Assembly: GCA_020353515.1 (NCBI GenBank) | Contig: CP070695.1 | Span: 409,173-473,172 of the forward strand | DNA from: Candidatus Heimdallarchaeota archaeon | GTDB lineage: Archaea > Asgardarchaeota > Heimdallarchaeia > Hodarchaeales > Hodarchaeaceae | DNA: 64,000 nucleotides | Direction of reading: 5' to 3' | Part shown: piece by piece, positions 8,881 to 18,378 of the stretch | How the letters are laid out: every line of letters starts with the position of its first letter | Numbering within the stretch: the stretch's first letter is position 1 | The notes under the pieces: model-generated | Databases searched by the model: none | The model's input: only the letters and a program-made list of their open reading frames with translations | What the model was told of the DNA's origin: nothing | Program-made: the position numbers and the translations under genes

Positions 8881-9906
8881 ATGGGAAAACAAAATGAAAT
8901 TATTGATCCTTCTAATTTATTCAATGAAGATGGATCACTAGTTCAACGTGGTTGGTCGAAAAAACCCATTTTAAACTACAATAAGGAGAATATTGGAAAG
9001 AGATGGACTCGTATCAAAGAGTGGGATCATTTCTCAGTTCTAAACAAACAGTTTGGTTTCCAGCTTACGATTGGAGACATTGGGTATCTAACTCAAATGA
9101 GTTTTGTTTGGCTTGATTTTGAAAATAAAACGCGATACGACAAAGGAACTTTTAAATTTCTCACTAAATCGAAAATTTTACCACTAAGTTCACTAATAGA
9201 TAGCCACATTGAGTTCCCGACTAAAAAGTTTCACGCGACAATCTCAAAGCAAAAAGAAAAACGAGTATTAGCAATTGATGACCCTTCATTTCTGAAAAAA
9301 GGATTGAAAGGAACCATAAATCTTACTGATGATCCGAGTATGGATAATACTGTTGTAGTAATTGGATATGAAGACGATCCAAGACTCTTTTATTATAATC
9401 ACAAGATAAATTATATGCCCGCTGAAGGAACTATCAAGATTGGGGATAAAACCTATGTATTTGACCCAGACTCGTCATTTGCGTTGATGGACTGGGGACG
9501 AGGAATCTGGCCCTATAGAACTCATTGGCTATGGGGATCAGCGTGTGGAATCGTTGATAACATTCCAGTGGCTTTCAATATAGGTTATGGGTTTGGAGAT
9601 TTATCTACCCATACCGAGAATATCGTTTTTTTTGATGGTAAAGCCCATAAAATAGATGAAGTAACCTTTCATCACGAAAATCGTGACCCCACCAAATCTT
9701 GGACTTTTACTAGCAATGATGACCGATTCAACATGATTCTGAATCCACTTCTTCCACATCGAGAAAAATTAAACTTAGGATTGATTTCATTGAATTCATC
9801 TCTTCTTCATGGTTTATATTCAGGTAATATAGTCTTGGATACAGGAGAAAAAATTCAGATTGAGGAGATGCTAGGTCATGCAGAGGATATCTATTGGCGA
9901 TGGTAA
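8881..9906 (+). CDS. DUF2804 domain-containing protein
   Basis: A protein of 341 residues, full length for DUF2804. Family features visible are LFNEDGSLVQRGWSKKPIL near the N-terminus, RIKEWDHFSVL, the strong block WGRGIWPYRTHWLWGSACG, and NIGYGFGDLSTHTENIVF. No signal peptide or membrane segment is present, so it is cytoplasmic. The fold resembles a lipocalin-like/AttH beta barrel, and the molecular function of the family is not known. It stands alone, converging with the permease gene 4 bases away. Confidence 0.88.
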   Translation: MGKQNEIIDPSNLFNEDGSLVQRGWSKKPILNYNKENIGKRWTRIKEWDHFSVLNKQFGFQLTIGDIGYLTQMSFVWLDFENKTRYDKGTFKFLTKSKILPLSSLIDSHIEFPTKKFHATISKQKEKRVLAIDDPSFLKKGLKGTINLTDDPSMDNTVVVIGYEDDPRLFYYNHKINYMPAEGTIKIGDKTYVFDPDSSFALMDWGRGIWPYRTHWLWGSACGIVDNIPVAFNIGYGFGDLSTHTENIVFFDGKAHKIDEVTFHHENRDPTKSWTFTSNDDRFNMILNPLLPHREKLNLGLISLNSSLLHGLYSGNIVLDTGEKIQIEEMLGHAEDIYWRW

Positions 9907-9910
9907 TCAA

Positions 9911-10900
9911 TCATTTTCTATGTTTCCAATAGACTGTAAGTATTACAACAAGAAATCCTATCATAAAGTAGATTCCTAGTGCTCCTAAGACAATCCAACT
10001 TTCAAGGCCTTGGCCAGAAGCAAGATTTAAGTCATAAAATTCTCTACCAGAGATATAATGCAAATCTGTAGTTCCTACAATTATATATGACGAAATTAAC
10101 AAAACAGTTAGTATATCCAATAAAATTACTAAACCTACTTCACCCTTGGAGACGAATGCTAAGGGGGGAATGATAATGTTACTGATAAACAGGAGCATAT
10201 AGGCAACTGCCCCAGCATACAACTTGTTTGTTACGGCGGAAAAAGCAAGAAAAATACTAGCAAAAGTAAAAATGATTAGCTCAGTGATTATTATTACGTC
10301 TATCAAGATTGGAAGGGACTGTACTAAATCAATTCCTCCAATACCAATGAAGAGTAGAAAAAATTCGAGAAAAAATGGGAGTGTTAATGTAATATTTCCA
10401 AAGATTACAAAAGCGCCGAATTTTCCAATAATATATTCATGTCGCTCTAATTTACTGAAGTATATCTCTAAAGTATTGTTTGAAATATCATCAGCGATAA
10501 GACCAGAACCTATCATAACCATAAAGGCCAAAATGAAGAGGCTTAATCCTCCGAATGTCATCATAATAGACTCACTGCCCTCACCACTACCATAAAACTC
10601 AGTTTGAAAGGATACAACACCCCGGACTAATTGTAATAGAACTCCCTCAAAAATTTCAATATTTGAAAGATCAGAATCCACCTGTTTCATCTCAATAAAA
10701 GAAAAAAGGAGAAGGTTAGTTAGGATAAAAAAGAAGATTAAAATTACCATTAATATTTTAGCAGCACGAGATCTTTTCCACTGATGAGTCCACCAATACC
10801 AAGATATAGCACAGAGACGATAGACACGACCACGACGTATTCCATCAAATGGCCTGAAAGTGAACCTTCTAGCAAATGTTCCAGAGTCAGTTCCACTCAT
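9911..10900 (-). CDS. Orphan ABC-2 type permease (paralogue of 62361-63326)
   Basis: A protein of 329 residues with six membrane segments. The cytoplasmic N-terminus (FTFRPFDGIRRGRVYRL, then WTHQWKRSRAAKIL) matches the product of 62361-63326 almost motif for motif (FKFRPFEGTYRGRIWRI, THQWHRSRVFKIL). The loop SGLIADDISNNTLEIYFSK is the ABC-2 permease motif in which a protein senses the ATPase. No ATPase gene is adjacent here, so it must use one encoded elsewhere or be a regulatory subunit. An AAGGAG lies upstream of the ATG. Confidence 0.75.
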   Translation of the reverse strand: MSGTDSGTFARRFTFRPFDGIRRGRVYRLCAISWYWWTHQWKRSRAAKILMVILIFFFILTNLLLFSFIEMKQVDSDLSNIEIFEGVLLQLVRGVVSFQTEFYGSGEGSESIMMTFGGLSLFILAFMVMIGSGLIADDISNNTLEIYFSKLERHEYIIGKFGAFVIFGNITLTLPFFLEFFLLFIGIGGIDLVQSLPILIDVIIITELIIFTFASIFLAFSAVTNKLYAGAVAYMLLFISNIIIPPLAFVSKGEVGLVILLDILTVLLISSYIIVGTTDLHYISGREFYDLNLASGQGLESWIVLGALGIYFMIGFLVVILTVYWKHRK

Positions 10901-10980
10901 TCGATACTAAATTCTCCTTAAAATAGATTTTTTCTCTGAAAAACTTTGGTTTGTATTATTCAACAACCATCTGTTGAGGC

Positions 10981-11002
10981 CTCTGAATTTTTAAGTTCAG
11001 AG
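10981..11002. repeat. Inverted repeat between GPH transporter and permease genes
   Basis: CTCTGAA (10981-10987) and TTCAGAG (10996-11002) form a perfect 7-bp stem with an 8-base T-rich loop. It lies about 80 bases upstream of the permease start and 120 bases past the transporter stop, both on the minus strand. It could be an operator or part of a termination region; nothing decides between these. Confidence 0.35.
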
Positions 11003-11124
11003 ATGTTGGCATATGATTTTCGAAATTTACAGAGATTTCAATTATTGAAAACAGAATTGACCTATTAGAGCTCGAATCTCTGGTTTAATCTATTTATATG
11101 AGAAAAAGAAGAAAATTTAGGATT

Positions 11125-12564
11125 TTAAAGTCCAAGTTCTTCTAATTTCTCTTTATTTGTTGCCACAACCTCGGGTGTAATGTCATACCACTTCCAGAAT
11201 ATTACAATCGTAATTAACACAAAAACTGCTGGTAAAATCGCAGCTAGTAAACGAATCCCAATTAAAGCGAGTTCTGGAGTGGCACTAAGGGACTCTAATT
11301 CAGTATAGCTTTTGGCACCTTCAACAAAACCAGTTAGAGTATGGATAACTGCAAAAGCTATTGCTTGAACAGATGTACTTAAACGAATGAAGAAAGCTGT
11401 CCAACCGTAATATAATGCAGCTTCACGTTTTTCTGTTCTAACGGCTAAGTCATCAAGTACATCTCCCATTAAAGGTGGATCCATATACCACTGGCCACCA
11501 AGGCCTATCCCCCATAATAATAGCGCACCCATGAAGAATAGAAAACCGTTGACAAAAAATATAGGTAAAAAAGTAACTACCATAACAAATCCTGCAATGA
11601 TACTCATTTTTTTATTGTCATTTATTTTTTGGCCAAAATAATTCCAAAACGGAATAGATAGAACTGCTCCTACAAGCATCATTGCCATAAGAATTCCTAA
11701 CGTTTCTATGTCTCCTTGGATCACAAATGTAATCAAGTATGCCCCAGAAGCCGAAATAAAGACAGCAGCGGTTTGATAACCAAAGAAGTATATGGTTTTT
11801 ACCATAAAACGTCTATCTGTAACTACTCTCTTTGTCGTTTTCAAAAAAGGTTCACTTTCAATTCGCTCGGCTTTCGTTTTAAAGCTCTGAAATCTAGATC
11901 TCATTTCTGAGTTCTCAAACATTCCTGGAACCATTCCAAAGAATAGTATTATTCCAATTCCAACTAACATCCATGCAGATACTCTATATGATTCAGGTAC
12001 CCCTTCATTTATAAACAGAGGTGCGACAATTGACCCAGCAACAATTCCCAATAATCCAAGGAATGTTCCAAAGCTAGTGGCAGTCCTCCGTTCATCTGAA
12101 CCTCTAAATTTATCAGGGAACAAAGCTATAGCATTAACATTCCAAAGAGTAAAGAGAGTATCATACAAACATACAGAAATCAGGGCCCAGCCAAAAATTA
12201 ACCATTGATCTGTAACTGGATCCCAGTTTAAGGGAACTAAAAATATAGCTAAATAAGTGAATAACCAAGGAATCGCCCCAAGAACTACCCAAGGAAATCT
12301 CTTACCCCACTTTCTTTCCCAAGGCATGTTGATATGTTCCATTATAAACCCAGTGAGTGGATCATTAACAGCGTTCCAAAGTGAAAAAATGATGAAAGCT
12401 ATTCCAACCAATAACACATCTAATCCGATTTCTACCTCGTAGAAGAAGAATACTAAAAGTCCAAATGGACCTGTTATCCACTGAGAAAAAAATTGATTAA
12501 ATCCATAAGAAGCCATTATTAACCTAGAATTCTCATAATCTTCCTTTCTTTCTGGTTCAATCAT
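11125..12564 (-). CDS. GPH-family sugar:cation symporter (MelB-like MFS transporter)
   Basis: A 12-helix transporter of the glycoside-pentoside-hexuronide family. The N-terminus has MASYGFNQFFSQW, then NAVNDPLTGFIMEH, the GPH Asp motif in helix 2 used for cation binding, and KWGKRFPWVVLGAIP in the first cytoplasmic loop. The middle loop is charged (about 210-245). ATG 12564 was chosen over TTG 12570; a TATA-like CATATATA lies only about 20-25 bases upstream, suggesting a short or absent leader. Next to it are a divergent winged-helix regulator and a dehydrogenase/amidohydrolase pair, so an organic-acid or sugar-derivative catabolic locus is plausible. Confidence 0.85.
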   Translation of the reverse strand: MIEPERKEDYENSRLIMASYGFNQFFSQWITGPFGLLVFFFYEVEIGLDVLLVGIAFIIFSLWNAVNDPLTGFIMEHINMPWERKWGKRFPWVVLGAIPWLFTYLAIFLVPLNWDPVTDQWLIFGWALISVCLYDTLFTLWNVNAIALFPDKFRGSDERRTATSFGTFLGLLGIVAGSIVAPLFINEGVPESYRVSAWMLVGIGIILFFGMVPGMFENSEMRSRFQSFKTKAERIESEPFLKTTKRVVTDRRFMVKTIYFFGYQTAAVFISASGAYLITFVIQGDIETLGILMAMMLVGAVLSIPFWNYFGQKINDNKKMSIIAGFVMVVTFLPIFFVNGFLFFMGALLLWGIGLGGQWYMDPPLMGDVLDDLAVRTEKREAALYYGWTAFFIRLSTSVQAIAFAVIHTLTGFVEGAKSYTELESLSATPELALIGIRLLAAILPAVFVLITIVIFWKWYDITPEVVATNKEKLEELGL

Positions 12565-12843
12565 CTCCAATGCACCCTATATATGAGTTCTCATAATTTT
12601 TATTGGTTTTTCAAAAATAAGTAGAAATAATTATATATTTTTTGACTTCTAAATGAATATCCTAGCTTACTCCCGCAACAAAAATCATCTATGGGTTCAT
12701 TCGGAACTTCTATCCTTTCTTTTCTTATAGGATTTCAATGATTTCTGACAATTTTCACAAAAAAATGTCATTTTCGAACATCTTCTAATTATTTGTACTT
12801 TTACTATCTTGTAGTTAATCAAGAGACCAAGAAGGTAGATGTT

Positions 12844-13140
12844 ATGTCTAGTAACCAAATAATGAAAACCATTGAAGGAAGAGATCATCCTTCTTCAAAA
12901 TTGACTATATCAAGAAAAAAAGCACGACCAGCCATTGTCCATGAAATAGATCGCAAAATTTTGAAAGTAGTACAAACAGAAGGGCCATTAACACGAAGCA
13001 GATTAAGTTCGATCACTGGAATTCCACGATCAACCTTGTATGACAGTTTATGGCGATTAATTGTAAAAGGGTATGTAAAGGACTATTCAGAAGATCGTAA
13101 ACACAGAGGACGCCCTCGAACGTACTTCGCTGCCATTTAG
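12844..13140 (+). CDS. Winged-helix transcriptional regulator
   Basis: A protein of 98 residues from ATG 12844; the frame extends 17 codons upstream, but without an ATG. The C-terminal 70 residues are a winged helix: IDRKILKVVQTEGPLTRSRL (helix 1-2), then SSITGIPRSTLYDSLWRLIV (recognition helix) and the wing KDYSEDRKHRGRPRTYF. The N-terminus is basic (RKKARPAIV). It lies between the GPH transporter (divergent) and the dehydrogenase/amidohydrolase genes (convergent) and may regulate either set. Family level: MarR/TrmB-like. Confidence 0.75.
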   Translation: MSSNQIMKTIEGRDHPSSKLTISRKKARPAIVHEIDRKILKVVQTEGPLTRSRLSSITGIPRSTLYDSLWRLIVKGYVKDYSEDRKHRGRPRTYFAAI

Positions 13141-13162
13141 GGAATTAAGAGGAATTTTGGTA

Positions 13163-14341
13163 CTATTTCCTAAAAATTGCATATGGATAAGGTTTTCTTC
13201 CTACTGATTTTACTCTTTCATCAAAATTCAAACCAATATGTAGTGCAGCTCGTTTTAACATTTCAATCTGTCCTTGGTCGTAAGGGATACCTTCCTTTAT
13301 TGAATATTCATAAGCTTCATTTGCACGATCTCCAGGCCATCTAGAAGCAGAACCAAAATACTTCAATTCATAATCCTGCATTAGTTCCCTCACTCGAATT
13401 CGTGCTTCCTCTTTTGTGTAATGAAAATCAATTACTTGAGCTTGAAAAGCAAGAGAAATTCTTTTATTTGGATCAGAGGCATCTGCATCAACTTTTTCAA
13501 TAGCACCGCCACCAAGTGAGTGTTCTACTTCTATCATTCTCAATAATATATCCCCTTTATAGCCAGAATGTGTGGATCCTAGTGGGAAAATACTACCCTT
13601 GAAAAATGGCTTACCATCCTTTAATCCTACAAGTTCTTTAGGATTCAAAATTGATTTGTAATTCTCATCTGCAAGATATTCTGGGATTTTAATCATTTCT
13701 CCTGTTTTCAAAGCTTTTAAAAAATAACTGACCGCGAGTTTCGTCAAAGCCATGTCCGCAGTAAGGATACCTTCTTTATGAGGAATTGAGATCGCAAGAG
13801 GATTTGTACCCATTCTAGCTTCTCTTCCTGCCCCTTTTGTATAATCCAATCCTTCTGAATCATCACCCATTGGTTTTACAATTGCTGCGGTTGTACAAGT
13901 GACTGTTCCTATTAAATCACCATCTTCCGCAATCTTTGAACTCCATATACCGGCTGCTCCAAAATGATTAGCATTTTTCACAACAACTTTCGCAATCCCA
14001 TGGTTTCTAGCTAATTTTTTCACCAGATCTACCGCTATTGAGGACGAAATATGACCTGATGCGCCTTTCGCATCAAATACCGCAATTGTAGGATACTTTT
14101 GGGGTAAGATTGATGGCTTTACTTGAGGATCTACAGTGGCATAAAGGGCTGATCTTTTCACTGCTTCTTCTAAACCGAGGCCTCCAGCCAATCCGTGTGA
14201 AAAAATTCCTCTCTTATCTGCTTCTAGTAATGCGTATGTTGTTACTTTTGCAGTTTCCTTAGGGTAACCACTTTGTATTAATGCCTCAATTGCAAAATTT
14301 TGGATATCCTCAACCATGAAATGTTCACGTATTTGGTTCAT
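13163..14341 (-). CDS. LDH2-family malate/L-lactate/ureidoglycolate-type dehydrogenase
   Basis: An NAD(P)-dependent oxidoreductase of the LDH2/MDH2 family, about 392 residues. Family marks are ADKRGIFSHG (the R and H of the active site), VVKNANHFGAAGIWS, and RMGTNPLAISIPH near the nucleotide site. Family members oxidise 2-hydroxy acids such as malate, sulfolactate or ureidoglycolate; the substrate here is unknown. ATG 14341 is preferred because GAGGT lies 9 bases upstream of it and directly abuts the ATG at 14350. It lies 61 bases after the amidohydrolase gene in the same direction and is probably co-transcribed. Confidence 0.85.
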   Translation of the reverse strand: MNQIREHFMVEDIQNFAIEALIQSGYPKETAKVTTYALLEADKRGIFSHGLAGGLGLEEAVKRSALYATVDPQVKPSILPQKYPTIAVFDAKGASGHISSSIAVDLVKKLARNHGIAKVVVKNANHFGAAGIWSSKIAEDGDLIGTVTCTTAAIVKPMGDDSEGLDYTKGAGREARMGTNPLAISIPHKEGILTADMALTKLAVSYFLKALKTGEMIKIPEYLADENYKSILNPKELVGLKDGKPFFKGSIFPLGSTHSGYKGDILLRMIEVEHSLGGGAIEKVDADASDPNKRISLAFQAQVIDFHYTKEEARIRVRELMQDYELKYFGSASRWPGDRANEAYEYSIKEGIPYDQGQIEMLKRAALHIGLNFDERVKSVGRKPYPYAIFRK

Positions 14342-14402
14342 TATAACCATACCTCAAAAAATCCCTGAGAGAAAATTATGGATAGGCATAACCTTTCTCT
14401 CT

Positions 14403-16040
14403 TTAATTGGAGCTTTCTTTCCAGCCAGGACCTCTAACAACTCTTCCGGGAGTAGCATTAGTGTGTTCGCCATCTTTCAACACTTGTACCCCGTTAACAA
14501 ATACATGAATCACACCTGATGCATATTGATGGGGTTTTTCGTAAGTTGCATTATCTTTGATCGTCAATGGATCAAAAACTACAATGTCAGCAAAATAACC
14601 TTCTTTTAAAGCTCCTCTATTTTTAATCTTCAGTGTATTTGCTGGAAGTGATGTCAATTTTCTTATTGCATCTTCTAAAGGAATAAGTTTTTCATCACGG
14701 CAATATCTGCCAAGGAGCCGTGCTACATTTCCATATGATCTTGGATGGGGATTTGACTTCAAAAAGACTCCTTCGGGAGCTAACGATCCTCCATCAGAGC
14801 CAAATACCATGAAAGGGAGTTTTATTTTCTTCCTCACATTTTCTTCAGACATCATAAAGTAAACTGTACCAATACGACTATCATCTTCAATTATTAAATC
14901 CATTGCAACTTCGAGGGGAGGTTTTCCTCGTTCTTTGGCGACTTGTGCTAAGGTTTTCCCTGTTAATGGTTTCAACTTTTCAGATTTAAAAGACACAAGG
15001 AGTATTTTTTCAGGGCCACTTTCTAGGTAGAGATTTTCCCACTCTTCTGTAGTTGTCAAAGCTTCTTCAATTATCTGTTTTCGAATTTCTGGTGTTTTCA
15101 GTCGTTTTATGAGTTCCTTATGTCCTCCTTCGTGAGCCCAAGGGGGTATTACTGAATTTAATCCTGTGGCTCCAGCAGTATAAGTATAACAATCTGTTGT
15201 AATTTGGAGGCCTGATTTTCTTGCGTCATCAATTTTTTTAATTGCTAATTCTAGTTTGTATTTGTTATTCCCTGTTGCCTTAAAATGATAAATCTCGGCT
15301 CTAATATTTGCTTCCTTTGCGATGGTAAGGAATTCGTCAATAGCTTCGAGAAGCTGAGCTCCTTCACTACGAAGATGACTAATGTATAATCCATCATATT
15401 TAGCTGCGACTTTACAAAGCTCTATCAATTCATTAGTGTCAGCATAAAACGCTGGGGGATAAATTAATGCAGAAGCTACCCCAAGAGCTCCCTCACACAT
15501 AGCCACGTCAACTAAGTCCCTCATCTTAGCCATCTCTTCAGGTGTGGGCTTACGATCTTCATATCCTATGGTATGAATTCTGACAGTTGTTGCACCCACA
15601 AAAGAAGCAATGTTTGGTGAAATTCCTTTCGTTTCTAAGAAATCTAAGTATTCTGCTAAGGTTGTCCAAGTGATTTCATATTTTATATCTGCTTGACGTT
15701 CAATCATTTCTTGCTTCATTGGATTATTTAATGGCCCCCATGACCATCCTTCTCCAAATACTTCAAGCGTAACTCCCTGTTTGATATCACTACACGATCT
15801 TCCATCCTCAATCATGGATTCAACGGCCCAACTAAGCATATTAATGAATCCTGGGGCAATAGCTAGGTTTGTCGCATCAATATCTAACTTCGAGGTAGCT
15901 TGCCCTAAGGAACCTATTGAAACGATTTTATCGTTATTTATAGCTAAATCTCCGATGAATGGAAGATCCCCACTTCCATCATATATCATTCCATTTCGAA
16001 TAATAACATCATAGGTTTCGATTTTTCTCACCACAGTCAA
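14403..16040 (-). CDS. D-aminoacylase-like amidohydrolase lacking the HxH metal site
   Basis: A protein of 545 residues with the amidohydrolase layout: N-terminal beta-sandwich (YDVIIRNGMIYDGSGDLPFI), TIM barrel and C-terminal beta part (PGRVVRGPGWK). It follows the N-acyl-D-amino-acid deacylase pattern in YISHLRSEG and IYHFKATGNN (two His ligands) and VFGSDGGSLAPEG (catalytic Asp). In the place of the usual GFIDxHxH it has GFINMLSWAVES, and the Cys of the GNCG loop is absent (EVFGEGWSWGP). This matches a subfamily I know from bacteria with the same INMLSW block, annotated as D-aminoacylase. A mono-metal hydrolase is possible. The TTG start lies about 25 bases after a TATA box, so the transcript is likely leaderless. 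Confidence 0.8.
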   Translation of the reverse strand: MTVVRKIETYDVIIRNGMIYDGSGDLPFIGDLAINNDKIVSIGSLGQATSKLDIDATNLAIAPGFINMLSWAVESMIEDGRSCSDIKQGVTLEVFGEGWSWGPLNNPMKQEMIERQADIKYEITWTTLAEYLDFLETKGISPNIASFVGATTVRIHTIGYEDRKPTPEEMAKMRDLVDVAMCEGALGVASALIYPPAFYADTNELIELCKVAAKYDGLYISHLRSEGAQLLEAIDEFLTIAKEANIRAEIYHFKATGNNKYKLELAIKKIDDARKSGLQITTDCYTYTAGATGLNSVIPPWAHEGGHKELIKRLKTPEIRKQIIEEALTTTEEWENLYLESGPEKILLVSFKSEKLKPLTGKTLAQVAKERGKPPLEVAMDLIIEDDSRIGTVYFMMSEENVRKKIKLPFMVFGSDGGSLAPEGVFLKSNPHPRSYGNVARLLGRYCRDEKLIPLEDAIRKLTSLPANTLKIKNRGALKEGYFADIVVFDPLTIKDNATYEKPHQYASGVIHVFVNGVQVLKDGEHTNATPGRVVRGPGWKESSN

Positions 16041-16061
16041 GTTGTACTAATACGAGGTTTT

Positions 16062-16072
16062 TTTTTATATGA
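16062..16072 (-). promoter_or_regulatory. TATA box of the amidohydrolase/dehydrogenase operon
   Basis: On the minus strand CATATAAAAAA lies 22-32 bases before the TTG at 16040. This spacing puts the transcription start at or next to the start codon and argues for a leaderless message. Confidence 0.55.
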
Positions 16073-16173
16073 AAAGTCAGAGTTTTGAATTTTAACATTG
16101 ATGGGAATCAATATTAGTTTCCGTATTCTATATTTATATAAAATTATGCACATTTATAATTGAAAAGAAGACG

Positions 16174-17454
16174 ATGAAGCTCCTAAAGGGCGATTTCTTT
16201 CTAGTTTTAGTTATATTGGTCCAATTCTTTCCCTATAATCATTATGCATCCTCTACCATTGTTAAATCTAGTAGTACTTACGATGAACCTGTTTACTGGC
16301 CTACTGATGGCTGGAGAACTTCTTTACCAGAGGATCAGGGAATGAGCTCCATAAAATTTCAAGAAATGTATGAGTATTTAGATTCAACTGTAGAATTAAG
16401 TATTATTCGTGCTTCACTACGATCAATTCTTGTCATTCGGAATGGGTTTCTCATTCACGAAAATTATTTCTCTTCTTTTGCAAATGAAAACACAAGTATT
16501 AACATCTATTCTTGTACTAAGAGTGTTACATCTTCCGTTATTGGGATTGCCATCGAGAAGGGGTTTATTGGTGGTATTAACGACAATATTCTTGATTATT
16601 TTCCAGATCGAACCATTGCAAACCGTGACAACTGGAAAGATGCGATAAAAATCGAAGATGTGCTTACAATGAGAGCAGGTTTCAGCTGGGATGAGGCAGA
16701 CTACAGTCGTCCTGATAATGATTATACCTTGATGTATGCTTCTCCAAATCCCGTCCAGTATGTACTTGATAAACTTATGGCTGCTGCTCCAGGTAGCACC
16801 TGGGTGTATAATACTGGTTGTTCACATTTATTATCAGCCCTCATCGATAATAGAACAGGCATTGGAAACAAGGAATTTACTCAAACCTATCTTTTTGATC
16901 CATTAGGCATTGATCGTCCCTCTTGGTCTATCGATCAACAAAATATCCCCTACGGGGGATCTAATCTGAGGTTAACACCTCGTCAGATGGCTAAATTTGG
17001 CTTTTTATATCTTCATAATGGATCATGGGATGGGCAACAACTTGTTCCTAAAGAATGGGTACAAGTTTCGACTCAACCTACAAATACAACTTGGTGGTAT
17101 GGTTATCAGTGGTGGATAGAACCGCATCGTAATTCTTTCAGTGCACGAGGATATAAAGGACAACAAATCATTATAATTCCCGATTATAACATGGTTGTTG
17201 TTTTCACAGCTAATACTAATCTAATAGGTAACTTGTACTCAGTATTAATTGATGATTTCATTATTCCAGCAATTGGACACGTTCCTCCATCTACTTCAAA
17301 GACTCAGACAACTACAAATCCATCATCACTAGACCTTAGATCAGAAACTACTACAACATCAAAAGTAACAGAAACCAGTTCATTCATATCGTTCCCAATC
17401 ATGATACTCATCATGAGTACCCTTGTTCTTTTTATTCGAAGAAAAGCTGTTTAG
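16174..17454 (+). CDS. Secreted serine hydrolase (class C beta-lactamase/penicillin-binding fold)
   Basis: The signal peptide (residues 1-25) is followed by a PF00144-type serine hydrolase. S-C-T-K in IYSCTKSVTSS is the catalytic SxxK, YNTGCSHLLSAL supplies the Y-x-N-like motif, and SARGYKGQQIIIIP stands where the K/H-x-G triad lies. Residues 370-405 are rich in Thr/Ser (a surface linker), and the protein ends in one membrane segment plus RRKAV. This linker-helix-basic architecture anchors it outside the cell, and it may be a substrate of the archaeosortase encoded at 50128. It could be an esterase, amidase or D-peptidase; beta-lactam activity is not implied. Confidence 0.85.
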   Translation: MKLLKGDFFLVLVILVQFFPYNHYASSTIVKSSSTYDEPVYWPTDGWRTSLPEDQGMSSIKFQEMYEYLDSTVELSIIRASLRSILVIRNGFLIHENYFSSFANENTSINIYSCTKSVTSSVIGIAIEKGFIGGINDNILDYFPDRTIANRDNWKDAIKIEDVLTMRAGFSWDEADYSRPDNDYTLMYASPNPVQYVLDKLMAAAPGSTWVYNTGCSHLLSALIDNRTGIGNKEFTQTYLFDPLGIDRPSWSIDQQNIPYGGSNLRLTPRQMAKFGFLYLHNGSWDGQQLVPKEWVQVSTQPTNTTWWYGYQWWIEPHRNSFSARGYKGQQIIIIPDYNMVVVFTANTNLIGNLYSVLIDDFIIPAIGHVPPSTSKTQTTTNPSSLDLRSETTTTSKVTETSSFISFPIMILIMSTLVLFIRRKAV

Positions 17455-17496
17455 GATAACAAAAGAATATAAATAAGACGAATACTTTTTGGTATT

Positions 17497-18267
17497 TCAT
17501 TTCCGCTCTTTAATTTTCCCCACTGGAGCAATATAAACAGTAAATTCGTCTTCTCCGTCTACACCAATGATTGAATCAATTTTACCCTGATCATAAGCTG
17601 CTATTGCACAAGTTCCAGCTCCAATTGCTTCACAAGCAAGGTACAGATTTTGACAAATATGGCCAGCTTCTATTGCAATACCTTTATGAGCAGCGATGCT
17701 GTATCTCCACTCAATTCGGTATGGAATTACAGCCCAAATAAAAACAATAGCTGCTCTACCTGCAAACTTTTGACCATGACAAGAATCGATCATCTTTTCT
17801 GCTAAATCAGAATTAATGAGAGATAACACACACAGTTTGTGTTCTATAGCAAGATACCGATAAATACCAGGTTGGAGTCCAATAACTCGATTCACAACTA
17901 AATAGGTCTCATAAGGATGACGTGATCCTCCTGAGGGCACCGTGCGTTTAGTTGTCTTGATTTTCCCATGCCGACGATCAATGTCAATTTCACGAACTCC
18001 TTGAGTTACCCAAAGTAGGAAAGAAAGCTCTTCTAATGTGAATGGGTCGTTCGTGTACCCTCTACGACTTTTCCTAGCATTTATAGCGTTAATAAGAGGA
18101 ATATTTCCAACTGAAAGCTCTTTTAAGGGAATCAAATCAATAACTGCACTTTTTTTAGGGCAAGGTTTCTGGAATGGAGGAGGAGCTACCCCCTTTTGTT
18201 GATCAGGAATAATTTCTGGAGTTTCATCCCAATTATGAGCCTTGAGATATTTTCGATATTTTTCCAA
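17497..18267 (-). CDS. SagB-type nitroreductase-family oxidoreductase
   Basis: A protein of 256 residues with the FMN-dependent nitroreductase fold of the SagB/ThcOx type. It has INARKSRRGYTNDPFTLEEL (the R-x-S-x-R phosphate-binding start), SGGSRHPYETYLVVN (the SagB block) and GAGTCAIAAYDQ near the C-terminus. A very good ribosome-binding site, GGAGGTG, lies 9 bases upstream of the TTG start. No YcaO (SagD) or precursor-peptide gene is nearby, so azoline-peptide biosynthesis cannot be claimed; a stand-alone redox role is more likely. Confidence 0.85.
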   Translation of the reverse strand: MEKYRKYLKAHNWDETPEIIPDQQKGVAPPPFQKPCPKKSAVIDLIPLKELSVGNIPLINAINARKSRRGYTNDPFTLEELSFLLWVTQGVREIDIDRRHGKIKTTKRTVPSGGSRHPYETYLVVNRVIGLQPGIYRYLAIEHKLCVLSLINSDLAEKMIDSCHGQKFAGRAAIVFIWAVIPYRIEWRYSIAAHKGIAIEAGHICQNLYLACEAIGAGTCAIAAYDQGKIDSIIGVDGEDEFTVYIAPVGKIKERK

Positions 18268-18378
18268 AATAATTTACACCTCCTGGAGTAAAATGAAAAA
18301 ATCTCTATAAAGTATTTTTGCTAGTTGTGTTAATTCAAGAGAAAATATTAAATTCCCAATTCTGACCTGAATATAAAA

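Noticed and set aside
17497..18267. SagB-like gene as part of an azoline-peptide cluster
   Set aside because: No YcaO-type cyclodehydratase, precursor peptide or dedicated transporter gene is found on either side.
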